Assembly: GCA_944989445.1 (NCBI GenBank)
Contig: CALYLW010000727.1
Coordinates: 186,001 to 250,000, forward strand
DNA length: 64,000 bases
Direction: 5' to 3'
From: Ampullaceana balthica
Taxonomy: Eukaryota; Mollusca; Gastropoda; Lymnaeidae
In this document: positions 23,452 to 34,833 of the stretch, piece by piece
Layout of the letters: every line of letters begins with the position of its first letter
How positions within the stretch are numbered: the first letter of the stretch is position 1
Notes under the pieces: model-generated
What the model was told of the DNA's origin: nothing
The model's input: only the letters and a program-made list of their open reading frames with translations
Database searches by the model: none
Made by a program: the position numbers and the translations under genes

Positions 23452-24660
23452 GCCGGTGAAGTTAATATAAGGGATTTAATAAAACAAACCCGTAAAAACA
23501 AAGTTTTTGACTATAAATCCCTTATATATGAGACATAACTAACAGTATTGATTATTTTCAAACATTTACAGACTGACACCGAGTAATGTCCCTTGTCTTT
23601 AATAAATGGGGGTGGGATGTGAGGGGGTGTCGGCACGACGGTCGGCGTCAACACGACGGTCGGCGTCAACTCAAACTCACGTGAATCTGGCAGAAAAAAA
23701 CAATAACAAACAGTGAATTTTGAATTACATACCTCATATAAGGATAAACTAAAAATGCATTAATTTAATTACGGTACGTTCGATCGATCTGAAATTTTGA
23801 TACGATGCATTGTTAGGTCAGACGGGTCCGTGTGCCAAATTTCAGTTCGATCGGATCATGGGAAGTGGGTCATTTTCGACTTCTGTTTTTCCGCCCAGCC
23901 CGCCGAGCCCAAGACAGAGAGAGAGAGAGAGAGAGACGGCCGCGAAGTTAATATAAGGGATTTAAAAATAACCCACTTCCATTGATCCTATCGAGCTGAA
24001 ATTGTGCACTTAGACTCGTGTCACCTAACAATATATTGTATAAAAATTTCAGATCGATCGAATGTACCGTAATTAAATTAAAGAATTTTTAGTTTATCTT
24101 CCGGGAATACCCATGAAAAGCACTATGCTCGGGGCTGCTGATTTTCTTCCACATGTAGGATATTTAGTAAAGTGACTTAAGTCTCATATAAAAGGGATTT
24201 ATAGTCAAAAACTTTGTTTTTACGGGTTATTTAATTAAGTCCCTTATATTAACTTCACCGTCTTGTCTCTCTGTCTCCCTCTTTCTCTCTCTGTCGTGGT
24301 CGCGCCCGCCCACGGAAAAACAAAAGTCTCAAATGACCCACTTCCCGAGATGATATCGAACTGAAATTTGCATATAGACTTGTGTCACCTAACAATGCAT
24401 TCTATCAAATTTCAGATCGATCGAATGTACCTTAATTAAATTTATGCATTTTTAGTTTATCCTTATATAACATATATAGCCGTCTGCTATTGTTGACCTC
24501 CACGGGTCATTTGAGGTTCACTCCAGCCCTCGATGTCACATGAGTCTGTCGCGCGGTGCGTATTATATGAACATAATCAACACTTTTAGTTATGTCTCAT
24601 ATATAAGGGATTTATAGTCCAAAACTTTGTCTTTACGGGATGTTTAAGTTTCAATGTGCT
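22170..24660. repeat. Array of R1 repeats: direct copies followed by inverted copies
   Basis: GAAGTTAATATAAGGGATTT occurs at about 22,306, 22,393, 22,934, 23,460 and 23,945, giving a head-to-tail unit near 0.5 kb. Each unit holds TTGACTATAAATCCCTTATA and GAGACATAACTAACAGT, then a GACGGTCGGCGTCAAC-rich part, then GATCGATCTGAAATTTTGAT, GATCGGATCATGGGAAGTGG and a GA-rich stretch. From about 23,965 to 24,640 two more copies run in the reverse direction. ATAAGGGATTTA and TAAATCCCTTAT flank about 40 bp, so each junction is palindromic. No coding is supported. Confidence 0.85.
23393..23449 (+). repeat. (GA)n microsatellite inside an R1 copy
   Basis: About 28 GA dinucleotides with a single GCGA interruption. 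Other R1 copies have shorter GA runs at the same place, so the expansion is local to this copy. Confidence 0.95.
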
Positions 24661-25302
24661 GTCACTCCCTTGGAACATGGTGTCACCAGGTGCGACCCGC
24701 ACCTCCCTAAAAAACCCACATGGCTACGCCACTGATCACACTAATCATGATTCAGCGTTATTCCTGGATTCTTTTTCTCCTATCGCCGTGTTTACTCTCT
24801 GCGTTAACGTGTAATCGCTTTAAATTTTTTATATTATCAAAAACAAAATGCATTTCACAAATCCTCGCCGACACTGAAATGTGAAGTTTATATCCCCCCT
24901 CCCAAACCTAATAAATTATTAAACACTCTGTTGAACTTGCCTTCAATAAAATATAAGTTATCGCAATGTCACGCCGCCCCACGGACTCAAGCATAATTAA
25001 TTCCATAGACCAGTGAATCTCAAGCTACACTCTTTTTTAAATAAATAAAATTAAATTTAAAAAATGCTAATTATTATCAGCCAAATAATATATATTTCTG
25101 CTTTATTATTAATATTATCAATTATGTAACTTTGAATCGCCGATAGATTTTGTGACATAAAATATGCATATTTTAAAAATATTCAATCACAAAAAAAAAT
25201 CAAAAAATATATATTACGTTGCTCTCTACCCCAGTCCATTGAAAAGAATATAAAGAATATAAATAAATAAATAAACAAATTATAAACCACAACACGTTGG
25301 TT

Positions 25303-25880
25303 AGGGGCCGTCCTTAAATGAGGTCACGCGCCGGGGGTGGGGGGGGGGTCAAGCATTTGTGAATGTGTGACGACGGGCAAGGGGGAGTTTAAGAAATGTG
25401 ACTTCACATAAAAACGCGCAACTTTAAATAAAAGTTCCACTTAAATGTTTGATTGCTTTCAATTTATTTAATGACGTTTTCAATAGGGGTGTATGGGATT
25501 TCGGCTCCGGCTGTTACGGAATCCGGCCATTTTAAAAAATCGGGCTTCGGCGACGGCTCCAGCCGGATTTCACTTCACAAATCCGGCTGAGGCCAGATTT
25601 TTTTTTAAAACGTATAGCCCTAGTATTCAATGGCTTCGCGCGTGTTACGACGATATTAGAGTGCAGACTTACACAGAATACATTTTTAAATGACAAAAAA
25701 GTAATTTGCTAATTAACATGCTAATTTTCAATTTGAAAATACGTCTTTTAGGGGGAGGGGGTGGTCAAAGCTTTGTGATGTCATATTGGAGGAGAGGGTC
25801 TAAGTTTTTGTGATGAGGGGTGAGGGGGGGGGGTAAAAATAGGCCAAAATCGCGTGTCGTCATTTATGGACGGCCCCTTA
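25303..25880. mobile_element. MITE family P, copy 2, interrupted by a smaller MITE
   Basis: The left end GGGGCCGTCCTTAAATGAGG and the right end (reverse complement) AGGGGCCGTCCATAAATGAC form inverted repeats. The interior matches the reverse complement of the copy at 5,545-5,941 except for an extra 140 bp at 25,483-25,625. Confidence 0.8.
25483..25625. mobile_element. Small nested MITE within family P copy 2
   Basis: The ends are TAGGGGTGTATGGG and (reverse complement) TAGGGCTATACG, a short inverted repeat, with TTCAAT on both outer sides. Removing this piece restores the family P interior (ACGTTTTCAATGGCTTC compared with the copy near 5,755). Inner CCGGCT-rich words form further inverted pairs. 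Confidence 0.7.
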
Positions 25881-25944
25881 AGACTTGCAAGGTTTCTTTT
25901 GACCAAATCTTACTTTTTAATATTTTTTTTTAGTAAATACATTA

Positions 25945-26000
25945 AGTAGAGACGCTTCTTCAATATTATAGAAGAGTATTGCGCCCTACGTTCTTTTATT
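25945..26000 (-). mobile_element. Diverged LINE-3/SINE-A tail fragment
   Basis: GACGCTTCTTCAATATTATAG and AGAGTATTGCGCCCTACG are a decayed reverse-strand version of the shared tail hairpin. Confidence 0.5.
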
Positions 26001-26327
26001 AGAACGCATAGACTATGTGATAAACAACACATTTAAAAACAAATATCTTTAATGATAACTTAATTGGTGAGGCTTTACAGATCTCAAATTATTATCATTT
26101 AATGAAGAAAAATACCATTACAGTTTGTTTTTATTTTAGTATTTATTTACTATTTAGCAGACCCGTCGTGCGTTGCAACGATCTCAGTAAAAAGGGTGAC
26201 ACCAACCCCAGTGACGCCTCTGCTATGATTTTATTAATATTTCTAAATCGAACTGATTTGTGACATATCAAATTTTGAAGTCTCCTGCGTAACGAGGCGA
26301 TTGATCACTATCTCAGCTGGCCCAGTG

Positions 26328-26600
26328 GCGGATCCAGTGCTGGATGTACCTATTTGCTAAACAAGCTATAGCTTAGGGTCCCTGCCTTCATTGGGCCCCT
26401 GGAATGTTTTTTCCCCTTCATATTTGGCACTGACAAAGAATATCTGGACTTCAAAAGGGCCCCCCATTTCTCAAATAGCTTAGAGCCCTTCAAGTCTAAA
26501 GCCGGCCATGGGCGGATCAAAACACTAAAAGGGAAACGGGGGATCGCCTTGATCAAATGTGCTGTGGGGAACACCAGTGTAGTTCCTCCTATTTCCATAT
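26328..26600. mobile_element. MITE family Q (AGCTATAGCTTAGGG), copy 1
   Basis: The start CAGTGGCGGATCCAGTGC leads into TTTGCTAAACAAGCTATAGC and CTTAGGGTCC. The same words occur, inverted, at 37,340-37,480 and 38,866-39,035. The right boundary is uncertain (a CACCAGTG end lies near 26,578). A fragment with GTGACACC...AGTGACGCCTCTG lies just upstream at 26,195-26,230. Confidence 0.6.
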
Positions 26601-26609
26601 TTGCTTAGT

Positions 26610-27389
26610 TCTCACCTATCGTGCTCACACGCCGTAAATCCGACGCTGCACCGAGGGCCGATATTCTCCAATGCTACAGTTTGTGACAGACACTAAGCCC
26701 TAAATGTCGCGTGTTGATAACTGGTAGCAGAAATAATCTGGTCGGATCATCTTGTTTGTGTTTTTTTCGACAAATACGTTTTAGAGCAATTAAGGAAAAT
26801 CCATTAACATTGTATTAACAGGCTTTTTTGTTTCAGCAATGATTCGGCCGGCACAAGAATTTGCGAGTGATTAGGTTAATTTAAGGATTGGCGAGTGCTT
26901 TTGTTAACTTAAGAATTGGCGATTTATTACGTTAACATAAGAATTGATTATGTCAACATTAGACAAATATAATTGTATGATAGAATGTGCTTGAGAAGAA
27001 ATCTCATAGTCGAAGTTATCTTGATTTTCATAGGTTCGCCCTGTGCCCAGACAGAGTATGACTGTAAGCTTTCTGAAAACAAAGAGTGCTCTACTTATGG
27101 ACACAGCACAAACGTCTGTCTGAGAACAGAGAGGATCCTACGCTTAAATCAGGCGAGGGCAAGCTGCAGCCCGCGGGCCATATGAGGCCCTCTACGGGTT
27201 TTTTTTATGCGACTAAGGGAAGTCTACAGCAAATGTTATAAAAATCAATAAATTCATGTTTATATCAAAACGTTTGTGTTTGAAAGCATGTTAAATTTTT
27301 TTAACAGTGTGGCTCTTTCAAGTGTCATGAACCACTGGCGCAGTACTCGCATTGAACATGGCCTAAACAGAACACAAATATCTACAGGG
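26610..27389. other. Non-coding DNA, nothing firm recognised
   Basis: A stretch at 27,150-27,205 (GCTGCAGCCCGCGGGCCATA) resembles the start of hAT-type ends with CGGCCCGCGGGCC, but no partner end is seen. Confidence 0.4.
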
Positions 27390-28145
27390 AAAACTGAGAG
27401 ACTTAAGTCTGGATAGAAAAAAATATGTATCGGATATCAGATAAAGTCTAGACAGAACACTAATAACTATCTTATATCAGAGAGGGTCATATAGGTCTAA
27501 ACAGAACACCAATGACAATGTGATTACAGAGAGGGTCCAAAGTCTAGACAGAACACTAATACTAATAACATTAATGTCTGATATCAGAGGGGGTCCAAAA
27601 TCTGGAAAGATCACTAATAACATTACAATCTTATATCAGAGAGGGTCCTGCTATTAGATAGAATGCGATCGTCTATCTGGAAACAGGCAGTGTCCAACGT
27701 CTAGACAGAACTTTAATAACTTTACTATCATGGAGCAGGCAGAGTCCTGTGCCTAGACAGAGCACTAAAAACATTACTATTATACTATTATCATGAACCA
27801 GGCAGAGTCCTATGCCTAGACAGAACTCCAATAACATTAATATCATGGACCAGGCAGAGTCCTGTGCCTAGACAGAACTCTAATAACATTACTATCATGG
27901 ACCAGGGAGAGTCCTGTGCCTAGACAGAGCACTAATAACATTACTATTATACTATTATCATGAACCAGGCAGAGTCATATGCCTAGACAGAACTCCAATA
28001 ACATTACTATCATGGACCAGGCAGAGTCCTGTGCCCAGACAGAGCTAATAACATTACTATCATGGACCAGGGAGAGTCATATGCCTTGACAGAACTCCAA
28101 TAACATTACTATCATGGACCAGGCAGAGTCCTGTGCCTAGACAGA
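27390..28145. repeat. 52-bp minisatellite, about 14 degenerate copies
   Basis: The unit begins GGCAGAGTCCTGTGCCTAGA and continues with CAGAACTCTAATAACATTAC and TATCATGGACCA. Copies on the left are more degenerate (AGAGGGTC, TTATATCAGA), and those at 27,720-28,145 are regular. A related word (TTCGCCCTGTGCCCAGACAG) also appears at 27,034-27,053. Confidence 0.85.
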
Positions 28146-28467
28146 GCACGAACATCTACTATCTGAGCACAGAAGTTCTCCCCACCAAAACGGCATCAAA
28201 ACGGAGCTAGAAGAGCTATCGATTCTGGTTTTTATCATGGGTAGAATATTTTGGACCGCTCGGGCCGTTAAGAGAGCAGTCGCCAGTTTGAAGGCCAGAC
28301 GATGGATCTTGGCGGCCAGATCTATTGGCCAGCATCGCCGTGAGAGGAAAGTCGCCAGTGAGATCGCCAGGGGATTTGATGACGGACCTGGGAAAATGTG
28401 CGGGTACTGTTTGGGGAACGGGTTCAAGCAATATTGTTGTTAATTCGGTGTTTCTATGACTTTAGTT

Positions 28468-28566
28468 CAGGGATTCTGTGACGGTATTGTCAGGGGTTTC
28501 TGTGATGGTATGGTCAAGGGTTTCTGTGATGGTATGGTCAGGGGTTTCTGTGATGGTATGGTCAAA
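28468..28566. repeat. 24-bp tandem repeat, about four copies
   Basis: GGGTTTCTGTGATGGTATGG plus TCA(G/A) follows itself four times. One isolated related unit (GGGTTTCTGTGACGGTATAA) is at 45,000-45,019. Confidence 0.9.
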
Positions 28567-28689
28567 ACATAAACTTCTGTCTATTAATTAAGTGATTTAT
28601 TGATATAATATTTGATTTGAAGGATTTAGAATATGGGGTGAAGACATGTTTGCTGTTTCATGTCCCAGTAATTGGGTAGAGAGCAATAA

Positions 28690-28835
28690 CTTGTATATTT
28701 GTAATAAAGGTAAAGTAAAGATCCCTTTTCAGACTATGCTGGCCTATGGGGCAAGTGAAGCAGCGTTCATACGTTTCTGTAGCCACGTCATACAAAGGGA
28801 CTGTGTGGCTAGCACAATGCCCAGCCGCCTTTACT
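28690..28835 (-). mobile_element. SINE-B fragment at the edge of the 30-bp array
   Basis: Minus-strand sequence contains GCATTGTGCTAGCCACACAG, GAACGCTGCTTCACTTGCCC and AGTCTGAAAAGGGATC, which is the SINE-B body. It ends with CTTTACTTTACC before a poor tail. The tRNA-like head is missing; at that point the sequence runs straight into the 30-bp repeat. Confidence 0.8.
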
Positions 28836-29965
28836 TTACCCCAACTAATGCCAGCCGCCTTTACTTTACCCCAACTAATGCCAACCACCTTTACTTTACC
28901 CCAACTAATGCCAACCACCTTTACTTTACCCCAACTAATGCCAGCCGCCTTTACTTTACCCCAACTAATGCCAACCACCTTTACTTTACCCCAACTAATG
29001 CCAACCACCTTTATTTTACCCCAACTAATGCCAACCACCTTTACTTTACCCCAAATAATGCCAACCGCCTTTACTTTACCCCAAATAATGCCAACCACCT
29101 TTACTTTACCCAACTAATGCCAACCACCTTTACTTTACCCCAACTAATGCCAACCACCTTTACTTTACCCCAACTAATGCCAACCACCTTTACTTTACCC
29201 CAACTAATGCCAACCACCTTTATTTTACCCCAACTAATGCCAACCACCTTTACTTTACCCCAACTAATGCCAACCGCCTTTACTTTACCCCAAATAATGC
29301 CAACCACCTTTACTTTACCCAACTAATGCCAACCACCTTTACTTTACCCAACTAATGCCAGCCGCCTTTACTTTACCCCAACTAATGCCAACCGCCTTTA
29401 CTTTACCCCAACTAATGCCAACCACCTTTACTTTACACCAAATAATGCCAACCGCCTTTACTTTGACCCAAATAATGCCAACCACCTTTATTTTACCCCA
29501 ACTAATGCCAACCACCTTTACTTTACCCCAACTAATGCCAACCACCTTTACTTTACCCCAACTAATGCCAACCACCTTTACTTTACCCCAACTAATGCCA
29601 ACCACCTTTACTTTACCCCAACTAATGCCAACCACCTTTACTTTACCCCAACTAATGCCAACCGCCTTTATTTTACCCCAACTAATGCCAACCACCTTTA
29701 CTTTACCCCAACTAATGCCAACCACCTTTACTTTACCCCAACTAATGCCAACCACCTTTACTTTACCCCAACTAATGCCAACCACCTTTACTTTACCCCA
29801 ACTAATGCCAGCCGCCTTTACTTTACCCCAAATAATGCCAACCACCTTTACTTTACCCCAACTAATGCCAACCACCTTTACTTTACACCAAATAATGCCA
29901 ACCACCTTTACTTTACTCCAACTAATGCCAACCACCTTTACTTTACCCCAACAAATGCCAGCCGC
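28826..29965. repeat. 30-bp satellite, about 38 copies
   Basis: The unit is ACTAATGCCAACCACCTTTA plus CTTTACCCCA, with variants GCCGCC, AAATAATG and TTATTTTACC. Three copies lack one C (near 29,110, 29,320 and 29,348), which shifts frames. The period divisible by three gives spurious open frames on both strands (for example LPQLMPTTFT or VKVVGISWGK repeats). The G-strand word GGTAAAGTAAAGG also occurs in the tail of the neighbouring SINE-B. Confidence 0.95.
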
Positions 29966-29969
29966 CTCA

Positions 29970-30394
29970 TTTAAGTTTCAATTTAATTCAGAATTGACCT
30001 TTCTTTAACTTCAAAAAATAATCCATATAAAACAAAAGTCAATGTTCCGTGCGGTCATCGATAGCGATTGGTCCCTCAAACACAGATGACTCCAATAGCC
30101 AATCATATTGAACACGTTTACGCGGACGTTCAAAACGAGTTATTTTTGGTGCAGTATTTCTTCCAAGACTTTATTTTGAGTTATGCGCAGTGGGATTTAT
30201 AGTCAAAAGCTCTGTTTTTACGAGTTATTTATTTTAACTATAATGAATAGTATTTTTGACGTGATGCACATGTATGCCGGTGGAGACGGCTGTTGGAGGG
30301 GAGTTACAAACAACATGCCACCGAACGGTGGCGGAACGTCCTTGGACGACCTTTGTTGCTCGTAATTAAATAACGATAAATAAAAAAAAATAAT
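29970..30394. other. Non-coding DNA with a short R1-like piece
   Basis: GGGATTTATAGTCAAAAGCT and TGTTTTTACGAGTTATTTA (30,191-30,230) match the R1 palindrome. Nothing else is recognised. Confidence 0.5.
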
Positions 30395-30578
30395 TATTTT
30401 TCTTTCCATCCGGAATTCGGACGTGGAATGGGTTGGCTGGAGAAACCAGGAAAACCAACACTTTATCAACGTATACAAATCTAATTTAAAAAATGCAAGA
30501 CTATACACAAACCATGGATAAGCGTAGGACGTAATAATCTGTTATATAGAAGGAATTTCTGTAACAGATAAGATTAGA
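30395..30578 (+). mobile_element. 5'-truncated LINE-3 3' end, plus strand
   Basis: Frame reading gives FFPSGIRTWNGLAGETRKTN and then TLSTYTNLI before a stop, matching the LINE C-terminus at 890-1,185. The 3' UTR follows with GGACGTAATAATCTGTTATA, TAGAAGGAATTTCTGTAACA and a GATAAGATTAGATAA tail. The hairpin arms have decayed. Confidence 0.8.
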
Positions 30579-30584
30579 TAATAC

Positions 30585-32110
30585 GACACTCAAATAATGT
30601 CTTACAATTCTTCTTCTCTTCGTCTCTTGTGGTGGTGATCATTATTTTTCTTTTTAAAGGACGAATCGGACAATCAATGACCAGTGACGTCACGTGTGAA
30701 GCTTTAGCTTACAAGCACGAGGCGATAAGCCCCCCCCCCTCCGATAAGCTGCTGTTGTTCACCGAGATCGATGGGCTTCATCTCCTGTTATCGTCATATC
30801 GCCTCACGGAGCTCGTGAAACCTTACACCACGATCGGCTTTAAATTGACGAACACATGAGAAGAAGAGGAAAAAAACAAATGTTTGATCTGAGGGAAGAA
30901 GGAGATTCAGTAGGAACGAAATCCCTCTACTTCCGGTGTAGAGGTTTACATACATACATCTTGCCGGCCATAGCTGAACTGCAAGCATAGAAGCAATCGT
31001 GTTGTGTTTTGTGGGTGTCTCTGTATTTTTTTTTAGCATGACATAGAAAGGAAAGTGTGGACGCTTCTAGTTCCCAGAAAAGTCTTTCTCGGGAATACGC
31101 TTTCACAGATCAAGACACAGATAACCATTGCCGACAGTGGTCTGGTGTTGACAGTAGGAAATGTGGCGTTGGATTTATTTTGAAAAGACATAAAATTCTG
31201 TGCACGAAAAGTAATCTCCTTTCCGAAATGTGTTTGGGGTTGTTGTCTTTTTCCTATTGTACATACCGTAATTTTTTCCCCTTGAAATATTCAACACTAA
31301 TAAAATATATTTTTTTTAAAATGAACCCGAACTTACCCTTATAGCACGTCAACATTGTTTCCCACTAGTTATCACAAGCATATATTGTTCATAGCACCAG
31401 CAAAGCACAGCTCGTCCGTTGTAGCACCAGTACAGACCACCAGCCTGTTGACACACTCGCCAACTCGTCGGACCGTATTGTATGGAGGAATGGCACCTCC
31501 CGCACGGACAGTGAGGGGGGGGGGCTGGCGGAGAGTGGAACCACTAGATGCTGGCTGGTGGCAGCGAGCGCGCGCGAGAAAGAAAACCAAAAATCAATAT
31601 CAAGTAATGATCAGTTCTTTCCTCTTGTCCCCCCCCTCCCCTCCCTCCCAACTCTCTTTTAACTCTATTTCTCTCATTTTTTCCCCCTCGAGGCCCCACC
31701 TCCTGCGTCGTACTGAGTGAAAGCGAGACGGACGACTATGTGCGGCCGGGCCCCCCGGGCTTGGAATTTAACGAAACAAACATTTCGTCCGAAGTATTAG
31801 CTCCCCCAATGAATCTTGTTACGATAGGTTGGAGTGAAGCCAGTTCTGGGTTTTTCTTTTTTCATTGTTGCGATTATCATTTTTTAAAATCCACACAAAA
31901 AAAAGGGCAAGTGCTAAGACCGGTGTGTGGTGGGGGCAGGGATGGGGAGTCATGTGGCGCGAGATGCCCAGACTGACACCATCGTCACGTACGGGAGACA
32001 CACTGATAGTCTGAGTCAGAGGTTCTCAAAAAAATTGGGCACGGGGCGGAAACTGAGCGTTTGTCTGCCGTGCCTTAAAGGAAAGTGACTCGGCCGGCGG
32101 GCATTTCTGG
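30585..32110. other. Non-coding DNA, no gene recognised
   Basis: Several ORFs of 60-120 codons occur, but none carries a domain, and the base composition is mixed. CAGAGGTTCTCAAA at 32,016-32,029 resembles a hAT-type terminal repeat without a visible partner. Confidence 0.5.
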
Positions 32111-32114
32111 CGGA

Positions 32115-33430
32115 ACTTGTGGACAGCCGACAAACTTGTGAGTGAGCTCTCGTGGACAGCAAACAGCCGACAACTTGTGAGTGAGCTCTCGTGGACAGCA
32201 AACAGCCGACAGCTTGTGAGTGAGCACTCGTGGACAGTGAACAGCCGACAGCTTGTGAGTGAGCACTCGTGGACAGTGAACAGCCAACAGCTTGTGAGTG
32301 AGCTCTCGTGTACAGCGAACAGCCTACAGCTTTGAGTGAGCACTCGTGGACAGCGAACAGCCGACAGCTTGTGAGTGAGCTCTCGTGTACAACGAGCAGC
32401 CTAAAGCTTGCGAGTGAGCACTCGTGGACATCGAACAGCCTACAGCTTGCGAGTGAGCACTCGTGGACATCGAACAGCCGACAGCTTGTGAGTGAGCTCT
32501 CGTATACAGCGAACAGCCTACAGCTTGCGAGTGAGCTATCGTGGACATCAAACAGCCTACAGCTTGTGAGTGAGCTCTCGTTGACAGCGCACAGCCGACA
32601 GCTTGTGAGTGAGCTCTCGTGTACAGCGAACAGCCGGCAGCTTGTGAGTGAGCTATCGTGGACAGCGAACAGCCGGCAGCTTGTGATTGAGCTCTCGCGG
32701 ACAACGAACAGCCAGAAGCTTGTAAGTGAGCTCTCGTGGACAGCGAACAGCCGACAGCTTTTGAGTGAGCACTCGTGGACAGCGAACAGCCGACAGCTTG
32801 TGAGTGAGCACTCGTGGACAGCGAACAGCCGGCAGCTTGTGAGTGAGCTATCGTGGACAGCGAACAGCCGGCAGCTTGTGAGTGAGCTATCGTGGACAGC
32901 GAACAGCTGGCAGCTTGCGAGTGAGCTCTCGTGGACATCAAACAGCCGACAGCTTGTGAGTGAGCTATCGTGGACAGCGAACAGCCGGCAGCTTGTGAGT
33001 GAGCTATCGTGGACAGCGAACAGCTGGCAGCTTGCGAGTGAGCTCTCGTGGACATCGAACAGCCGACAGCTTGTGAGTGGGCTCTCGTGGACATCGAACA
33101 GCCGGCAGCTTGTGAGTGAGCTCTCGTGGACAGCGAACAGCCGACAGCTTGTGAGTGAGCTCTCGTGGACAGCGAACAGCCGACAGCTTTTGAGTGAGCA
33201 CTCGTGGACAGCGAACAGCCGATAGCTTTTGAGTGAGCACTCGTGGACAGCGAACAGCCGATAGCTTGTGAGTGAGCTGTCGTGGACAGCGAACAGCCGA
33301 CAGCTTGTAAGTGGGCTCTCGTGGACATCGAACAGCCGGCAGCTTGTGAATGAGCTCTCTTGGACAGCGAACAGCCGACAGCTTGCGAGTGAGCTCTCGT
33401 GGACAGCGAACAGCCGGCAGCTTGTCAGTG
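32115..33430. repeat. 39-bp satellite, about 33 copies
   Basis: The unit is CTTGTGAGTGAGCTCTCGTG followed by GACAGCGAACAGCCGACAG. Variants are GCACTCG, GCTATCG, GACATCG, CTTGCGAG and CCGGCAG. The 13-codon period keeps frames open on both strands (SWTANSRQLVSEL on plus; SLTSCRLFAVHES on minus, up to 479 codons). A 1-bp loss near 32,333 breaks register. I do not call a protein. Confidence 0.95.
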
Positions 33431-33489
33431 CCGGTAGACGGAATATAAACGTCACAACAAGGAGAAATTACAATTAGCTTCCTTTTTTC

Positions 33490-33725
33490 TTGTTTATGTC
33501 TAGTCTTGCATTTTTATTAGAGTTAGAATTGTTGATAGCGTGTTGGTTTTCATGATTTCCTCAAGCAACCCATCCCACGTCCGAATTCCTGGCGGGAAGT
33601 ACGAGAATTTGTATGTGTTTGTTCCTGCATAAAGAATAACAAAAGTTTTTTTTTATCCCCATGTCTATCTGAGGGACTGTATTAGATTATCTTTGTGTTG
33701 TAATGAAAAGTTAGAATTAATTGCC
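33490..33725 (-). mobile_element. LINE-3 C-terminal fragment, minus strand
   Basis: Minus-strand reading gives FSYFPPGIRTWDGLLEE, then NTLSTILTLIKMQD and a stop. It aligns with the copy at 869-1,185 over its whole length, including AGAACAAACACATACAAATT-like upstream sequence. The GATAA tail is replaced by the 39-bp array junction. Confidence 0.75.
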
Positions 33726-33784
33726 TTATTTATTATTTCTACTACAGATATTTTTTTATTTAAAGATATGCATTCAAACTAAGT

Positions 33785-34325
33785 GATTAAATAAATTAAA
33801 AAAACAAGTTTTTGACTATAAATCCTTTATATACGAGACATAAATAAAAGAATGTTCATTATAATAATACGCAGCGCATGACAATACAAAAAAACAAAAT
33901 TTTTGTTATGTCTCATAAAACATGTTTAATATAATGCACACCGGTCGGGAATATATATTTTATAAAGTATCTTCAATATAAAACGCACCTTATTGCGCGA
34001 CAGGAAAGGTTGTTCAATATAATACGCACCACGACACTCTAGCACAAAAATTAACATGTTACATAGAGATAAATAAAGATAATAAAAAATTCATTAATTT
34101 AATTACAGTACATCCAATCGATCTGAAATTTCGATACATCATTTTTATCATCGGCACGAGTCTGCCTGCAAATTGTCAGCTCTCCAGCATCTTATCTGTT
34201 TACAGACGCTCCTTCTATACAGCATACGGGGAAGTGGGTTAAAAATCGATCCAAAGTTTTTTCGACACCGCCTCAAGCAGACACCACGAGTTAATATTAT
34301 TAATATAAAGATTTTTTTAAAAAAA
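33785..34325. repeat. Degenerate R1 copy
   Basis: AAGTTTTTGACTATAAATCC (33,808-33,827), GAGACATAAATAAAAGAATG, CAATCGATCTGAAATTTCGA and GAGTTAATATTATTAATATA follow the same order as at 12,640-13,255. A LINE-3-type tail (34,186-34,222, minus strand) is inserted in it. Confidence 0.7.
34186..34222 (-). mobile_element. LINE-3/SINE-A tail fragment
   Basis: CTTATCTGTTTACAGACGCT and CCTTCTATACAG are the reverse complement of the shared tail, without any body. Confidence 0.7.
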
Positions 34326-34833
34326 CAATTCTAATTGGAGCTCACCCTACTTCCTCCCATGTATGCCACGCACACAGAGGCGTAACTAGGTTTTTGGCGC
34401 CCTTGGCTAATTTATTTTTGGCGCCCTTGATAAATTGACAAGTTTCAGCTTTGCGATTTTTTTATTTGTTAGAAAAAATAATTGAATTTCTCTTATTTTA
34501 TTTATGACAATAAATTCGTTAGTCTGAGAGCGACAGTTTTACAACGTGAATATAAAAAATGCATGAGATAGGAACAATTCTAATTTGCAGTTTTATTATT
34601 TACTAAATACTACCAAATAAATTGGTGGATAAAACGGGATATTGTTGCGTTAATAAAGAATACAGCAAAGCTTGAAGTAACATGTATTATGAATAAAAAC
34701 AAAAGTGTCAAAGTGTCATACTCATTATCTCATACATAACGATAGAAACTCACAATTAAAATTAAATTTAAGTACCACTCCACCGACTACAGCTCAGCAC
34801 TTCCGTTAGCTGGCGTATTGGCGTGTTGCTAAT

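Larger units (their letters stand above)
21800..24734. mobile_element. Possible hAT-like element holding the R1 array
   Basis: The left end is CAGTGGCGTAGCTTGG and the right end, reverse-complemented, CAGTGGCGTAGCCATG, identical over the first 12 bases. Both ends carry GGTGTCACC just inside. The flanking 8 bp (TCAACACC and ATCACACT) do not match, so this may be one old insertion with a decayed duplication or two separate ends. The middle is filled by R1 copies. Confidence 0.5.

Noticed and set aside
21800..24734. Firm call of a single 2.9-kb hAT element
   Set aside because: The 12-bp ends match but the flanking 8 bp do not, so it is listed only as a possibility.
28237..28443. Basic 68-codon ORF (MGRIFWTARAVKRAV...)
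   Set aside because: No known domain, no partner exons, adjacent to tandem arrays on both sides; not enough to call a gene.
31355..31720. 121-codon ORF between repeats
   Set aside because: Low-complexity Ser/Pro-rich product without a domain, and the opposite strand is also open.
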